Source: Kocuria dechangensis (GTDB lineage: Bacteria > Actinomycetota > Actinomycetes > Actinomycetales > Micrococcaceae). From it: a stretch of 64,000 nt of DNA. The DNA is taken from NCBI RefSeq assembly GCF_014636775.1, contig NZ_BMEQ01000007.1, forward strand, positions 62,001 through 126,000, given 5' to 3'. Below the pieces are notes generated by a model, which saw only the letters and a list, made by a program, of their open reading frames with translations, made no database searches and was not told the origin of the DNA. The number at the start of each line of letters is the position of its first letter. The stretch's first letter is position 1. Position numbers and translations under genes: made by a program. This document shows positions 9,058 to 17,699 of this stretch, piece by piece.

Positions 9058-9063
9058 TAGACT
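9058..9063 (+). promoter_or_regulatory. TANNNT -10 element before menF
   Basis: TAGACT ends eight bases before the ATG at 9072. The purine stretch GGAGGG between them could also act as a ribosome site, so both a leadered and a leaderless start are possible here. Confidence 0.45.
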
Positions 9064-9071
9064 GGAGGGCG

Positions 9072-10556
9072 ATGTCTCCCACCGACCCCGCCGTCGACGC
9101 CGCCGTCGCTCCGGTCCCCGTCCTGCACGCGCTCACGGTTCCCCTGTCCGCGCTGGGTGCCGGCGCGCTCCCGGACCTGCGGGACCTGCTCGCCGGCCCG
9201 GACCTGCTCACCTGGACCATCGACGGGCGCGGCCTGGTGGCCCACGGCCGCGCCGCGGAGCACGCCGTGCGCGGGGCGGACCGCTTCACCGCCGCCCGCG
9301 TGTGGTGGGACGACGTGGTCTCCGCCGCCGTCGTCGAGGACCGCGTGGGCGTGCCGGGCACCGGCCTGGCGGCCTTCGGGGCGTTCACGTTCGCCGCGGA
9401 CTCCGCCGCGGACTCCGGCCTGGTCGTGCCCGAGCTGCTCGTGGGCCGCGACGAGCACGCCGCGTGGGCGAGCCTCGTGGTGGCGGTGGCCCCCGGGACG
9501 CCCTTCCGCCTGACCACCGAGGACGTCGCGGCCGCCTGGGTGCGCCGGTTCGGCCACGCCCCCGGCGCTGTCACGCCCCCCACCGCACTCTCCGCCCCGG
9601 CCTCCGCGCCGGGAGCGGCCGCGACGCTGTCCCCCGGGACCCTCGACGAGGAGGAGTGGACCGAGGCCGTGCGGGAGGGCGTGGAGCGGATCCGCGCCGG
9701 GCGGCTGGAGAAGCTGGTCCTGGCCAGGGACGTCGTCGCCCGCCTGGCCGCCCCCCTCGACCCCGTGGCCGTGGTCCGGGACCTCGCCCACCGCTACGAG
9801 CGGTGCTGGACGTACTGCGTGGGCTTCGGCGCGGACGCCGCGGCCGGGACGGGCCGCGTGCTGGGCGCGACGCCCGAGATGCTCGTGCAGGTGCTCGACG
9901 GCGTCGCCCACGCCCGGGTGCTCGCCGGCACCCTGGACCGGGACTCCGCCCCCGTCGGGGAGGACCCGCAGGAGTACGCCGCGCGCGTGCTCGGGGAGTC
10001 CGAGAAGCAGCAGCACGAGCACGGCTTCGCGATCGACTCCCTCGTGGCGTCCCTCGCGCCCTACACCGACGTCGTGGCCACCTCCCCGGAGCCGTTCATC
10101 CTGGAGCTGCCCAACGTGTGGCACCTCGCCTCGGACGTGACGGCCGTGCTGCGGCCGGGCCCGGCCGGGGACCCGCCGTCCTCGCTCGAGCTGGCCGAGG
10201 CCCTGCACCCCACCGCCGCGGTGTGCGGGACGCCCACCGCGGCGGCCGCCGCCACGATCCCCGAGCTGGAGCAGATGGACCGCGGCCTCTACGCCGGCCC
10301 CGTGGGCTGGCTCGACGCCGCCGGCAACGGGGACTGGGGCATCGCCCTGCGCGGGGCCGTGCAGGAGGACGAGCGGACCGTGCGGCTGTACGCCGGCTGC
10401 GGGATCGTGGGCGCCTCCGACCCCGACTCCGAGCTCGCCGAGACCTGGGCGAAGCTGCGCCCCATGCTCCAGGCGCTGGGCCTGCGCGCCGACCCTCCCG
10501 GGGCCGTCCTGGCCGGCGGTCGCGTCGTGCCCACCGGGGGCACGTCCCCGCTCTAG
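9072..10556 (+). CDS. menF: Isochorismate synthase
   Basis: A 494-residue chorismate-utilising enzyme that isomerises chorismate to isochorismate, the first step of classical menaquinone synthesis. The chorismate-binding domain fills the C-terminal half. It contains the general-base lysine region [10 protein letters not shown] (about residue 212), [12 protein letters not shown] (about 378, supplying catalytic histidine) and GLYAGPVGW (about 404). Salicylate or siderophore isochorismate synthases share these motifs, but there are no siderophore genes nearby, and the divergent menG-menJ operon argues for menaquinone. It starts 139 bases from the menG start, so the two share one regulatory gap. 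The ATG is the first in frame. Confidence 0.9.
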   Translation: MSPTDPAVDAAVAPVPVLHALTVPLSALGAGALPDLRDLLAGPDLLTWTIDGRGLVAHGRAAEHAVRGADRFTAARVWWDDVVSAAVVEDRVGVPGTGLAAFGAFTFAADSAADSGLVVPELLVGRDEHAAWASLVVAVAPGTPFRLTTEDVAAAWVRRFGHAPGAVTPPTALSAPASAPGAAATLSPGTLDEEEWTEAVREGVERIRAGRLEKLVLARDVVARLAAPLDPVAVVRDLAHRYERCWTYCVGFGADAAAGTGRVLGATPEMLVQVLDGVAHARVLAGTLDRDSAPVGEDPQEYAARVLGESEKQQHEHGFAIDSLVASLAPYTDVVATSPEPFILELPNVWHLASDVTAVLRPGPAGDPPSSLELAEALHPTAAVCGTPTAAAAATIPELEQMDRGLYAGPVGWLDAAGNGDWGIALRGAVQEDERTVRLYAGCGIVGASDPDSELAETWAKLRPMLQALGLRADPPGAVLAGGRVVPTGGTSPL

Positions 10557-10744
10557 TCCCCGCCCCGGCCACCCCTCCGGCCCCGGCGGGGGCGCGGCCG
10601 GGCCCGGCCTCCGCGTTCGCACCGTATCCTTGTGTCCCGAACGCTGTCGGGAGGGTTACCGCCCCGTAGACCGGTGCCGCGCCGCCGCCGACCGCGCCCG
10701 CCGTCCCAGCGCCCACAGGCGCCGAACAGGAGAAGCCGCACACG

Positions 10745-11509
10745 ATGCCCGCCGCCCACCGCACCCTCCCCGCCCTGGTCCTCCTCCCCGCCGCAGCGCT
10801 CGCCCTCGCGGGCTGCACCTCCGCCGCGGAGGGCGGGAGTGACGCGGACGCCGGCGGGCTGACCGTGTGCACCAACTCCCCGTACCCGCCGTTCGAGTTC
10901 GAGCGGGACGGGGAGATCGTCGGCTTCGACATGGCGCTCGCCGACGAGATCGCCGCGGACCTGGGCGTGGAGAAGACCGTCGTGCAGGCGAACTTCGAGA
11001 CCCTCGAGTCCGGGGCGGCCCTGGACACCGACCAGTGCGACGTCGCGATCGCCGGGATCACCATCACCGACGAGCGCAGGGCCTCGATGGACTTCTCCGA
11101 GCCCTACTTCAACGACGAGCTCGCGCTGCTCACCACCGGCGACTCCGGGGTCACCGGCTTCGACGCCCTCGGCGATGCCTCCGTGGGCGTGCAGCAGGGC
11201 ACCTCCGGCGAGGACCACGCCACCGAGCAGGGCTGGTCCGCCCAGCAGTTCGAGGACGTCGAGCTCATGTTCCAGTCCCTCGAGACGCAGGGCGTGGACG
11301 CCGTCGTCGGCAACGTCTCCGCGCTCGGCGAGCGCGCCGCGGGCTCCCCCGACCTCGAGCTCGTGGACACCCTCGACAACGGCGAGGAGCTGGGCGTGGC
11401 CGTGCAGAAGGGCGACACCGAGCTGCTCGACCAGGTCAACAGCACCCTGGAGCGCATCCGCGGGGACGGCACCCTCGAGCGGATGCGCGCCGACTGGATG
11501 GGCCTGTAG
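10745..11509 (+). CDS. Amino acid ABC transporter binding lipoprotein (first copy)
   Basis: A 254-residue SBP_bac_3-family solute receptor. The N-terminus is a lipoprotein signal with lipobox LAGC (acylated Cys24). The mature part begins with the polar amino acid receptor pattern LTVCTNSPYPPFEFERDG and contains DTDQCDVAIAGITITDER. The two cysteines in VC and QC are shared with the next gene and may form a disulfide. It is the first gene of a four-gene importer unit with a second receptor, one permease and one ATPase. The family imports polar or dicarboxylic amino acids or related compounds; the substrate is not evident. A TATCCT hexamer at 10625 may be the promoter, leaving a leader of about 110 bases in which I recognise no riboswitch. 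Confidence 0.87.
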   Translation: MPAAHRTLPALVLLPAAALALAGCTSAAEGGSDADAGGLTVCTNSPYPPFEFERDGEIVGFDMALADEIAADLGVEKTVVQANFETLESGAALDTDQCDVAIAGITITDERRASMDFSEPYFNDELALLTTGDSGVTGFDALGDASVGVQQGTSGEDHATEQGWSAQQFEDVELMFQSLETQGVDAVVGNVSALGERAAGSPDLELVDTLDNGEELGVAVQKGDTELLDQVNSTLERIRGDGTLERMRADWMGL

Positions 11510-11559
11510 GCCCGCCGCCCGATCCCGCACCCGCCGACCCCATCCCGGAGGAACCGCCC

Positions 11560-12396
11560 ATGCCCCGCCCGACGCTCCCGTCCCGCCGCCTCGCCGCGGC
11601 CGCCCTGTCCGCGACCGCCGCCCTGGCCCTGACCGCCTGCAGCCCCGCGAGCTCCCCCGAGGACTCCTCCGAGGGCTCCGGGGACCCCGCGAGCGCGTCG
11701 TCCGCGGTGGCCCTCGTGGAGCCGGGCCGCCTCACCGTGTGCTCCGAGTCCAACTACCCGCCCTTCGAGATGGAGGAGGGCGGCGAGATGGTGGGCCTGG
11801 ACATGGACCTCGGCCGGGAGATCGCCGCGGACCTCGGCGTGGAGATGAAGAACGTCACGCTCGCCTTCGAGTCGATCCAGTCCGGTGCGGCCCTCGACAC
11901 CGACCAGTGCGACGTGGCGATCTCGGCGCTGTCCATCACGGAGGAGCGCCGGACGGTGATGGACTTCTCGGACCCCTACTACGACAACCAGCTCGGGCTC
12001 GTGACGGACGGGGAGAGCGGGATCGGCTCGATCGACGAGGCGCGCGAGCAGCGGGCTCGGGTCGGCGTGATGCAGGGGACCCTCGGCGAGGACCAGGCCG
12101 CCGAGCTGGGTCTCGAGGCGGTGCAGTTCGAGGACGCCACGACGATGTTCACGGACCTGAGCACCGGCGGCGTGGACGCCGTCCTCGACGACGTCACCGC
12201 GATCTCCGAGCACTCCGAGGCGAACCCCGGCTTCGTGCTGCAGGAGACGCGGGACGTCGACGACCAGCTGGGCGTGGCCGTGCAGAAGGGCAACCAGCCG
12301 ATGCTGGACCAGGTCAACGCCACGCTGGACCGGATCGAGCAGGACGGCACGCTCGACCGCATCGTCGAGCAGTGGATCCCCGTCCACGAGAACTGA
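11560..12396 (+). CDS. Amino acid ABC transporter binding lipoprotein (second copy)
   Basis: A 278-residue paralogue of the preceding receptor, with lipobox LTAC (acylated Cys27) and a longer Ser/Glu-rich linker (about residues 28-55) before LTVCSESNYPPFEMEEGG. The core phrase DTDQCDVAI and the C-terminal GVAVQKGN are shared with the first copy. The ligand-contact segments differ, which suggests a divergent or broadened ligand range for the same permease. CGGAGGAA eight bases upstream is a good ribosome site for the ATG. The gap to the first receptor is 50 bases, consistent with a tandem duplication in one operon. A hairpin follows before the permease gene. Confidence 0.87.
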   Translation: MPRPTLPSRRLAAAALSATAALALTACSPASSPEDSSEGSGDPASASSAVALVEPGRLTVCSESNYPPFEMEEGGEMVGLDMDLGREIAADLGVEMKNVTLAFESIQSGAALDTDQCDVAISALSITEERRTVMDFSDPYYDNQLGLVTDGESGIGSIDEAREQRARVGVMQGTLGEDQAAELGLEAVQFEDATTMFTDLSTGGVDAVLDDVTAISEHSEANPGFVLQETRDVDDQLGVAVQKGNQPMLDQVNATLDRIEQDGTLDRIVEQWIPVHEN

Positions 12397-12401
12397 CCGA
12401 G

Positions 12402-12426
12402 GGGCCGGCGCCACGGGCGCCGGCCC
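12402..12426 (+). terminator. Intercistronic stem-loop after second receptor gene
   Basis: GGGCCGGCGCC pairs with its complement across an ACG loop in the gap before the permease. Such hairpins commonly raise receptor transcript level relative to downstream membrane components by partial termination or 3'-end protection. Confidence 0.6.
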
Positions 12427-12465
12427 AGCCACCGACCACCCGTACCACCCAGAACGGACCCCTCC

Positions 12466-13260
12466 ATGGCCATGAGCATGCACCAGAGAGCTCGGCTCTC
12501 CCGCGGCATCCAGTACGCCGTCCTGATCCTCGCCGTCGTCGCGCTGATCGCGATCGCCGACTGGCCCCTGCTGGTCGAGAAGGTGTTCAACCCGGACATC
12601 GCCGCCCAGCAGTTCCCCGGCATCATCACCACCGCTCTGAAGAACACCCTCATCTACACGCTGCTCGGCTTCGTCGTGGGCCTCACGGGCGGCGTGGTGC
12701 TGGCCCTCATGAAGCTCTCGTCCGTGGCGCCCTACCGGTGGCTGGCCACGCTCTACATCGAGTTCTTCCGCGGCGTGCCCGCCCTGCTGGTCTTCCTGGC
12801 CTTCGGCTACGGCATCCCGCTGGCGTTCGGCTTCCGCTTCAACCACTACGTCACGGTGATGATCGCCTTGGGGCTGGTGGCCGCCGCCTACATCGCGGAG
12901 TCCCTGCGCGCGGGCCTGCAGGCCGTGCCGAAGGGCCAGTACGAGGCCGCCCGCTCCCTGGGCATGTCCCACGCCCGGGCGATGGTGACCATCGTGATCC
13001 CGCAGGCGCTGCGGATCGTGCTGCCCCCGCTGACCAACGAGGTCATCCTGCTGACCAAGGACTCCTCGCTGGTGTACCTGCTGGGCATGGGCGTCGGCCA
13101 GTACGAGCTGACCAAGTACGGCCGCGAGGCCATCTCCGGGGCCGGCGCGGGCCTGACCCCGCTGGTCGTGGCGGGCGCCTGCTACCTCATCATCACGGTG
13201 CCCCTGGGCATCCTGACCCGCCGTTTCGAGTCCAAGACCGACCGCATGAAGAAGTCCTAG
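12466..13260 (+). CDS. Amino acid ABC transporter permease
   Basis: A 264-residue permease of the HisM/GlnP class with about five membrane helices. It carries the cytoplasmic coupling loop [22 protein letters not shown] at about residues 145-165, the EAA motif that contacts the ATPase, and [17 protein letters not shown] typical of polar amino acid systems. Only one permease is present, so it probably works as a homodimer served by both upstream receptors. The ATG has a neighbouring second in-frame ATG two codons later; the first is used here. The ATPase gene follows after 10 bases. Confidence 0.9.
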   Translation: MAMSMHQRARLSRGIQYAVLILAVVALIAIADWPLLVEKVFNPDIAAQQFPGIITTALKNTLIYTLLGFVVGLTGGVVLALMKLSSVAPYRWLATLYIEFFRGVPALLVFLAFGYGIPLAFGFRFNHYVTVMIALGLVAAAYIAESLRAGLQAVPKGQYEAARSLGMSHARAMVTIVIPQALRIVLPPLTNEVILLTKDSSLVYLLGMGVGQYELTKYGREAISGAGAGLTPLVVAGACYLIITVPLGILTRRFESKTDRMKKS

Positions 13261-13270
13261 GAGCCAGCCG

Positions 13271-14089
13271 ATGAGCACCCAGTCCCCCACGCCCCGGCCC
13301 GGGCGCGAGCACGCCGACGGCCTCACGGGCGCCGCGTCCGTCGTCATCGAGGGCCTGCACAAGGCCTACGGCTCCCTCGAGGTCCTCAAGGGCATCTCCC
13401 TCACCGTCGGGGCGGGCCAGGTCGTCTGCCTCATCGGGCCCTCCGGCTCCGGCAAGTCCACGCTGCTGCGCTGCGTGAACCTGCTCGAGACCCCGCAGCA
13501 GGGCCGGATCACGATCGGCGACTTCGACGTCACCGACCCCGAGGCCGACGTGGACCGCATGCGCCGGCACGTGGGCATGGTCTTCCAGCAGTTCAACCTC
13601 TTCCCGCACCTGAGCGTGCTGGAGAACTGCACCGTGGCCCAGGTCAAGGTGCTCAAGCGGGACCGGGCCGAGGCCGAGCGGATCGCCCGGGGCAACCTGG
13701 AGCGCGTGGGCCTGGCCGAGAAGGCGGACGGCTTCCCCGACCAGCTCTCCGGCGGACAGCAGCAGCGCGTGGCGATCGCGCGGGCCCTGTCCATGGACCC
13801 GTCCCTGATGCTCTTCGACGAGCCCACCTCCGCGCTCGACCCCGAGACCGTGGGCGACGTCCTGGCCATCATGCGCAACCTCGCCGCCGAGGGCATGACG
13901 ATGCTCGTGGTCACCCACGAGATGGAGTTCGCCCGCGACGTCGCGGACAAGGTCGTGTTCATGGACGGCGGAGTGGTCGTCGAGGAGGGCCCCGCGGCGG
14001 AGGTCATCGGCAACCCGCGCGAGCCCCGCACCCAGGCGTTCCTCTCCCGCGTGCTCAACCCCACGCAGGTGGAGGCGCCGGAGCAGTGA
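13271..14089 (+). CDS. Amino acid ABC transporter ATPase
   Basis: A 272-residue GlnQ/HisP-class ATPase that powers import. All nucleotide-binding motifs are intact: Walker [11 protein letters not shown]-loop [16 protein letters not shown], signature LSGGQQQR, Walker [13 protein letters not shown], and the switch histidine in [10 protein letters not shown] 30-residue polar N-terminal extension precedes the domain. AGGAGCC before the ATG is a good ribosome site. It is the last gene of the unit and is followed at once by a strong terminator hairpin. Confidence 0.93.
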   Translation: MSTQSPTPRPGREHADGLTGAASVVIEGLHKAYGSLEVLKGISLTVGAGQVVCLIGPSGSGKSTLLRCVNLLETPQQGRITIGDFDVTDPEADVDRMRRHVGMVFQQFNLFPHLSVLENCTVAQVKVLKRDRAEAERIARGNLERVGLAEKADGFPDQLSGGQQQRVAIARALSMDPSLMLFDEPTSALDPETVGDVLAIMRNLAAEGMTMLVVTHEMEFARDVADKVVFMDGGVVVEEGPAAEVIGNPREPRTQAFLSRVLNPTQVEAPEQ

Positions 14090-14103
14090 CCTGCCCCGCC
14101 CCC

Positions 14104-14132
14104 GGGCCCGCCGTCCTCAGGACGGCGGGCCC
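14104..14132 (+). terminator. Stem-loop terminator after ABC ATPase gene
   Basis: A 13-bp perfect stem (GGGCCCGCCGTCC and its complement) with a TCA loop lies 15 bases after the ATPase stop codon, ending the transporter operon. Confidence 0.75.
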
Positions 14133-14196
14133 GACTCATATGCAGTCATTACATCTGACCTTCCTTTGATATCGGAAATCGACACAACACCCCCCT

Positions 14197-14218
14197 GGTG
14201 ACACCCTGGGTATTCACC
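14197..14218 (+). promoter_or_regulatory. Inverted repeat in AT-rich promoter of the MFS gene
   Basis: GGTGA and TCACC face each other across 12 bases within an unusually AT-rich stretch (about 14133-14235) that precedes the lone aromatic-acid-type permease. TCATATG occurs on both sides (14137 and 14219). This is a plausible binding site for a substrate-responsive regulator; none is encoded next to it. Confidence 0.4.
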
Positions 14219-14331
14219 TCATATGACCCGGATCACACCTCTGTCACCCTGGAGGGAGCCAAGGGGACGCTCTGCCGCTCTCCCCCGCTTCCACCTCCTT
14301 CCACGCACCGTCCAGAGAGGACCCGGGGAAC

Positions 14332-15714
14332 ATGTCCCAACCACACGCGATCGTCGCGGAGAATCCGCAGCTCGAGAAGAAGACGGCCGGTTTCGTCGCC
14401 TTCATCATCTTCACCGCCCTGCTGTTCGACGGCTACGACCTGGTCATCTTCGGCGTCGTCCTGCCCGGCCTGCTCAAGGACCCGTCGCAGATCGGACAGC
14501 TGGAGCCGGCCGTGGCCGGCCTGCTGGGCTCCTACGCCCTCATCGGCGTACTCATCGGCTCCCTGATCTGCGGGGCGATCGGCGACTTCTTCGGCCGCCG
14601 CAGGCTGCTCATCCTCGGCGTCGCCTGGTTCTCGATCGGGATGTTCGTCACCGCCTTCACCCACACGGTCTTCACCTTCGGCGCCATGCGCTTCCTCACC
14701 GGCATCGGCCTGGGCATCGTGATCGCCACCGCCGGCGCCACCATGGCGGAGTTCGCCCCGGCGGGCCGACGCCAGTTCTACAACGGCATCGTCTACTCCG
14801 GCGTCCCCGCCGGCGGCGTGTTCGCCGCCGTGATGGGCCTGCTGTTCCTCGACGACATCGGCTGGCGCGGCCTGTTCATGATCGGCTCCCTGCCCATCCT
14901 TCTCCTGGTCCCGCTCATGCTCTGGAAGCTGCCCGAGTCCCCGCGCTGGCTGCTGGCCCGGGGCCACACCGAGCGTGCCGAGGCCGTCGCCCGCCGCACC
15001 GGCGTGCCGCTGCTCGAGGAGAGGGTCATCCAGGAGGTCGGCGCCGCTCCCGCCAAGACCGGTTACGCCGCGGTGTTCTCCAAGCAGTTCGCCCTGGCCT
15101 CGATCCTGCTGGGCTTCGTGTCCTTCTCCGGCCTGCTGCTCACCTACGGCCTGAACACCTGGCTGGCCGTGATCATGAACGGCTACGGCCACGCCATCAG
15201 CCCGCTGTACTTCGTGCTGGTGCTCAACGGCTCCGCCCTGGTCGGAGGCCTGCTCGCGTCCCGGCTCGCGGACCGGACCGGACCGCAGCGGATGATCGCC
15301 ACCACCTTCACCCTGGCCGCCATCGCCCTGATCCTGATGACCTTCAACTTCCCGCTGCCCCTGCTGTTCGCGTTCATCGCGGTGGCCGGCGTGGGGACGA
15401 TCGGCACCCAGGTGCTCGTCTACGGCTTCCAGTCGAACTACTACACCACCAACGCCCGGGCCGCCGGGGTCGCGTTCTGCGCCAGCATGGGCCGGTTCGG
15501 CGGGATCTTCGGCCCGATCATCGGCGGCTGGCTCGCCGCGGCAGGTTTCGGTGGCCCCCAGGCGTTCTACGTCTTCGCCGGTGTGGCCCTGTTCGGCGCG
15601 GTGATGACGTTCCTGGTCCCCCACCAGCGCAAGCTGGAGGAGGCCGAGCACAAGGTCGAGGAGATCGCGGAGCACATCCCTCACGACGGATCGGCGACCT
15701 CTCCCCGCGCCTGA
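14332..15714 (+). CDS. MFS transporter, aromatic acid:proton symporter type
   Basis: A 460-residue permease with twelve predicted membrane spans. DGYDLVIFG in the first helix is the DGxDxxxxG signature of the aromatic acid:H+ symporter family (BenK/PcaK class). GAIGDFFGRRRLLILG is the MFS loop 2-3 motif, and LPESPRWLLARG follows helix 6. Relatives import benzoate, hydroxybenzoates, protocatechuate or similar acids. No ring-cleavage or other catabolic gene lies nearby, so the substrate cannot be assigned. GAGAGGA upstream of the ATG is a good ribosome site. The upstream region is much more AT-rich than the rest of the window and likely holds regulated promoter elements. A long terminator hairpin follows. 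Confidence 0.85.
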   Translation: MSQPHAIVAENPQLEKKTAGFVAFIIFTALLFDGYDLVIFGVVLPGLLKDPSQIGQLEPAVAGLLGSYALIGVLIGSLICGAIGDFFGRRRLLILGVAWFSIGMFVTAFTHTVFTFGAMRFLTGIGLGIVIATAGATMAEFAPAGRRQFYNGIVYSGVPAGGVFAAVMGLLFLDDIGWRGLFMIGSLPILLLVPLMLWKLPESPRWLLARGHTERAEAVARRTGVPLLEERVIQEVGAAPAKTGYAAVFSKQFALASILLGFVSFSGLLLTYGLNTWLAVIMNGYGHAISPLYFVLVLNGSALVGGLLASRLADRTGPQRMIATTFTLAAIALILMTFNFPLPLLFAFIAVAGVGTIGTQVLVYGFQSNYYTTNARAAGVAFCASMGRFGGIFGPIIGGWLAAAGFGGPQAFYVFAGVALFGAVMTFLVPHQRKLEEAEHKVEEIAEHIPHDGSATSPRA

Positions 15715-15731
15715 TCCCGGAGCACCACCGC

Positions 15732-15766
15732 GAAGGGCCCCGCCTCCCCAGGAGGCGGGGCCCTTC
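15732..15766. terminator. Stem-loop terminator, MFS gene/menD
   Basis: A 16-bp perfect stem begins with GAAGGGCCCCGCCTCC, closes a CCA loop, and ends with CTTC. It lies between convergent genes and can serve both strands. Confidence 0.8.
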
Positions 15767-15767
15767 C

Positions 15768-15807
15768 GCGTTCCCGGAGCCGCCCGCGCGTTCCCGGAGC
15801 CGCCCGT
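15768..15807. repeat. 20-bp tandem duplication
   Basis: Two adjacent 20-bp units, GCGTTCCCGGAGCCGCCCGC and a copy differing in the last base, lie directly behind the terminator hairpin. They look like a recent local duplication in the gap between the MFS gene and menD. Confidence 0.6.
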
Positions 15808-15859
15808 GCGGGGCCGGTCCGCCGGGACCGGGGCGCCCGGGAGAGCGCGGGCCCCGGGT

Positions 15860-17593
15860 TCAGGCCTCGGCGCCGGGGACGGCTTCTGCGACGGCTCCCG
15901 CGACGAGGGCCCGGAGCCGGGCGTGGAGGGGCCGCAGGGCGGCACGGTCCACGGGGACCTCCACGACCGAGCGGCCGCGCACGGGCCCGGCGAGCGCCGC
16001 CGCCAGCTCCGCGGCCGTCCCCGCGCGGCGGTGCGGCACGCCGTAGCCCGCGCACAGCTCGGCGAGCCGCGCGGTGTGCGGGGTGCCGAAGAAGCGCTCG
16101 ACCGTCTGCCGGTACGCGTCCTGCTCCCCCAGCGCCCCGTGCTCCAGGGTCGCGAAGATCCCGCCGCCGCCGTCGTTGAGCACCACGACCTGCAGGTCCG
16201 GCTCCTGCTCCCCGGTCCCGAGCAGCAGGGAGGAGGCGTCGTGCAGGAAGGTCAGGTCCCCCAGGAAGGCGCGCACGGGCCGGCCGGCGCCGAGGGCGGC
16301 GCCCGCGGCGGTGGCCACGGTCCCGTCGATGCCGGCGAGGCCCCGGTTGGCGAGCACGAGGGGGGAGCCCGCGGCGGGGCGCGCGGCGAGGTCCAGGTCC
16401 CGCACGGGGTTGGAGGAGCCCGCGACGAGGACGGCCCCGTCCCGCCGGCACGCCTCCCAGACCTGCGCGGCCACGGCCGGGCCGGTGAGCGGGGCGGTTG
16501 CCAGGGCCCGGGCAACGGCGGCGTCCGCGGCGGCCCCCGCCTCCTGCCAGGCCGCGAGCCAGCCGGGTGCGCCGCGACCGGTGAAGGCGGCGGCCGCGGC
16601 CCAGTCCGCCAGGACGCGCTCGCGCCGGCGGCCGGGCTCGTACCAGGCCACCGGGCCGGGCCGGACCGCGGCGGTGGCCACGTCCGGGCGGGCCAGCAGC
16701 GCCGCGACCGGGCGGGAGAGGGTGGGGCGCCCGACCAGCAGGACCCGCTCGACCTCCCTCCCGAGGGCCGTGCCGAGCAGCAGGCGGTACGCGGCGGGCG
16801 CGTTCGGCCCCGACCGGGCGTTCGACGACGGCTCCGCGAGCAGCGGCAGCCCGAACGCCTCCGCGAAGCGGGCGGCGTCCGGCCCGGCGGCGTCACCGGC
16901 CACCACGACGGCCCGCGCCTCCTCGGCCCCCGGTGCCGGCTCCGGGACGCCTCCGGCGGCGACGCGGCGCGGCCCCGGTCCCCCGGCCGGCAGCCGGGAC
17001 GGCGACGTCTGGAGCTCCCGGGCCCAGGCTGCGAGCACGGGGCCGTCCTCCGGGCCGGGGTGCAGGGGTTCGCGCAGAGCCACGTTGAGGTGGACCGGTC
17101 CGGCCGGGACCGTTCCGCCGGAGCCGGTCAGCGCCGCGACGGCGGCCGCGAGCCGGGCGGGTCCGTCGTCGTCCCCGGGGACGAGGTCGACGGCGGCGCG
17201 CACGTGGTCACCGAAGATCCCCGGCTGCCGGGTGGTCTGGTTGGCGCCGGTGCCGCGCAGCTCGGGCGGGCGGTCGGCGGAGACCACGACGAGGGGCGCC
17301 TCGGCGTGGTCGGCCTCCATGACGGCGGGCAGCAGGTTGCCCACCGCCGTGCCGGAGGTCGTGACGACGCCGGCGGGGAGGCCCGTCGCCCGGGCGATGC
17401 CGAGGGCGGTGAACGCCGCGCTCCGCTCGTCGACGCGCACGTGGACCTGCAGGGTCCCGGCGGCGTGGGCGGCGGCCGCGGCGTAGGCCAGCGGGGCGGA
17501 GCGGGAGCCGGGGGCGACCACGAGGTGGCGCGTCCCGGCCGCCACGAGCGCGGCGAGGACGGCGCGGGCGGTGTCGAGGGAGGGTGTGGTCAC
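15860..17593 (-). CDS. menD: 2-succinyl-5-enolpyruvyl-6-hydroxy-3-cyclohexene-1-carboxylate synthase
   Basis: A 577-residue thiamine-diphosphate enzyme that adds 2-oxoglutarate-derived succinyl semialdehyde to isochorismate, with release of CO2. The N-terminal domain carries VAPGSRSAPLAYAAA and the conserved catalytic glutamate E56 in VDERSAAFTALG, then TTSGTAVGNLLPAVMEA. The C-terminal cofactor domain has GDLTFLHDASSLLL and the metal-binding VLNDGGGGIF. All MenD landmarks are intact and the length is normal. The GTG start lies eight bases after a TACCCT hexamer, so the message is probably leaderless. It is a single-gene unit between two stem-loops; its product feeds menH/menC, and menC lies 2.4 kb upstream on the same strand. 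Confidence 0.94.
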   Translation of the reverse strand: MTTPSLDTARAVLAALVAAGTRHLVVAPGSRSAPLAYAAAAAHAAGTLQVHVRVDERSAAFTALGIARATGLPAGVVTTSGTAVGNLLPAVMEADHAEAPLVVVSADRPPELRGTGANQTTRQPGIFGDHVRAAVDLVPGDDDGPARLAAAVAALTGSGGTVPAGPVHLNVALREPLHPGPEDGPVLAAWARELQTSPSRLPAGGPGPRRVAAGGVPEPAPGAEEARAVVVAGDAAGPDAARFAEAFGLPLLAEPSSNARSGPNAPAAYRLLLGTALGREVERVLLVGRPTLSRPVAALLARPDVATAAVRPGPVAWYEPGRRRERVLADWAAAAAFTGRGAPGWLAAWQEAGAAADAAVARALATAPLTGPAVAAQVWEACRRDGAVLVAGSSNPVRDLDLAARPAAGSPLVLANRGLAGIDGTVATAAGAALGAGRPVRAFLGDLTFLHDASSLLLGTGEQEPDLQVVVLNDGGGGIFATLEHGALGEQDAYRQTVERFFGTPHTARLAELCAGYGVPHRRAGTAAELAAALAGPVRGRSVVEVPVDRAALRPLHARLRALVAGAVAEAVPGAEA

Positions 17594-17601
17594 AGTGCTC
17601 C

Positions 17602-17607
17602 AGGGTA
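17602..17607 (-). promoter_or_regulatory. TANNNT -10 element before menD
   Basis: TACCCT on the minus strand ends eight bases before the menD GTG. The phoX terminator stem begins only 11 bases further upstream, so this promoter is insulated. Confidence 0.5.
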
Positions 17608-17617
17608 GCCCCGGAAC

Positions 17618-17661
17618 GCGCCGTCCCCCGGCCCGCCGTGGGGCGGAGCGGGGGACGGCGC
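17618..17661 (-). terminator. Stem-loop terminator after phoX
   Basis: The 13-bp arms GCGCCGTCCCCCG and CGGGGGACGGCGC enclose an 18-base GC-rich loop between the phoX stop codon and the menD promoter. Confidence 0.65.
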
Positions 17662-17699
17662 GAGCGGTGACCGTGCTCAGCGGGATCTCGGCCAGGAGC

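Noticed and set aside
10557-10744. Possible riboswitch leader before the amino acid ABC operon
   Set aside because: The leader is long enough, but no conserved aptamer core (glycine, lysine, SAM or T-box type) could be recognised.
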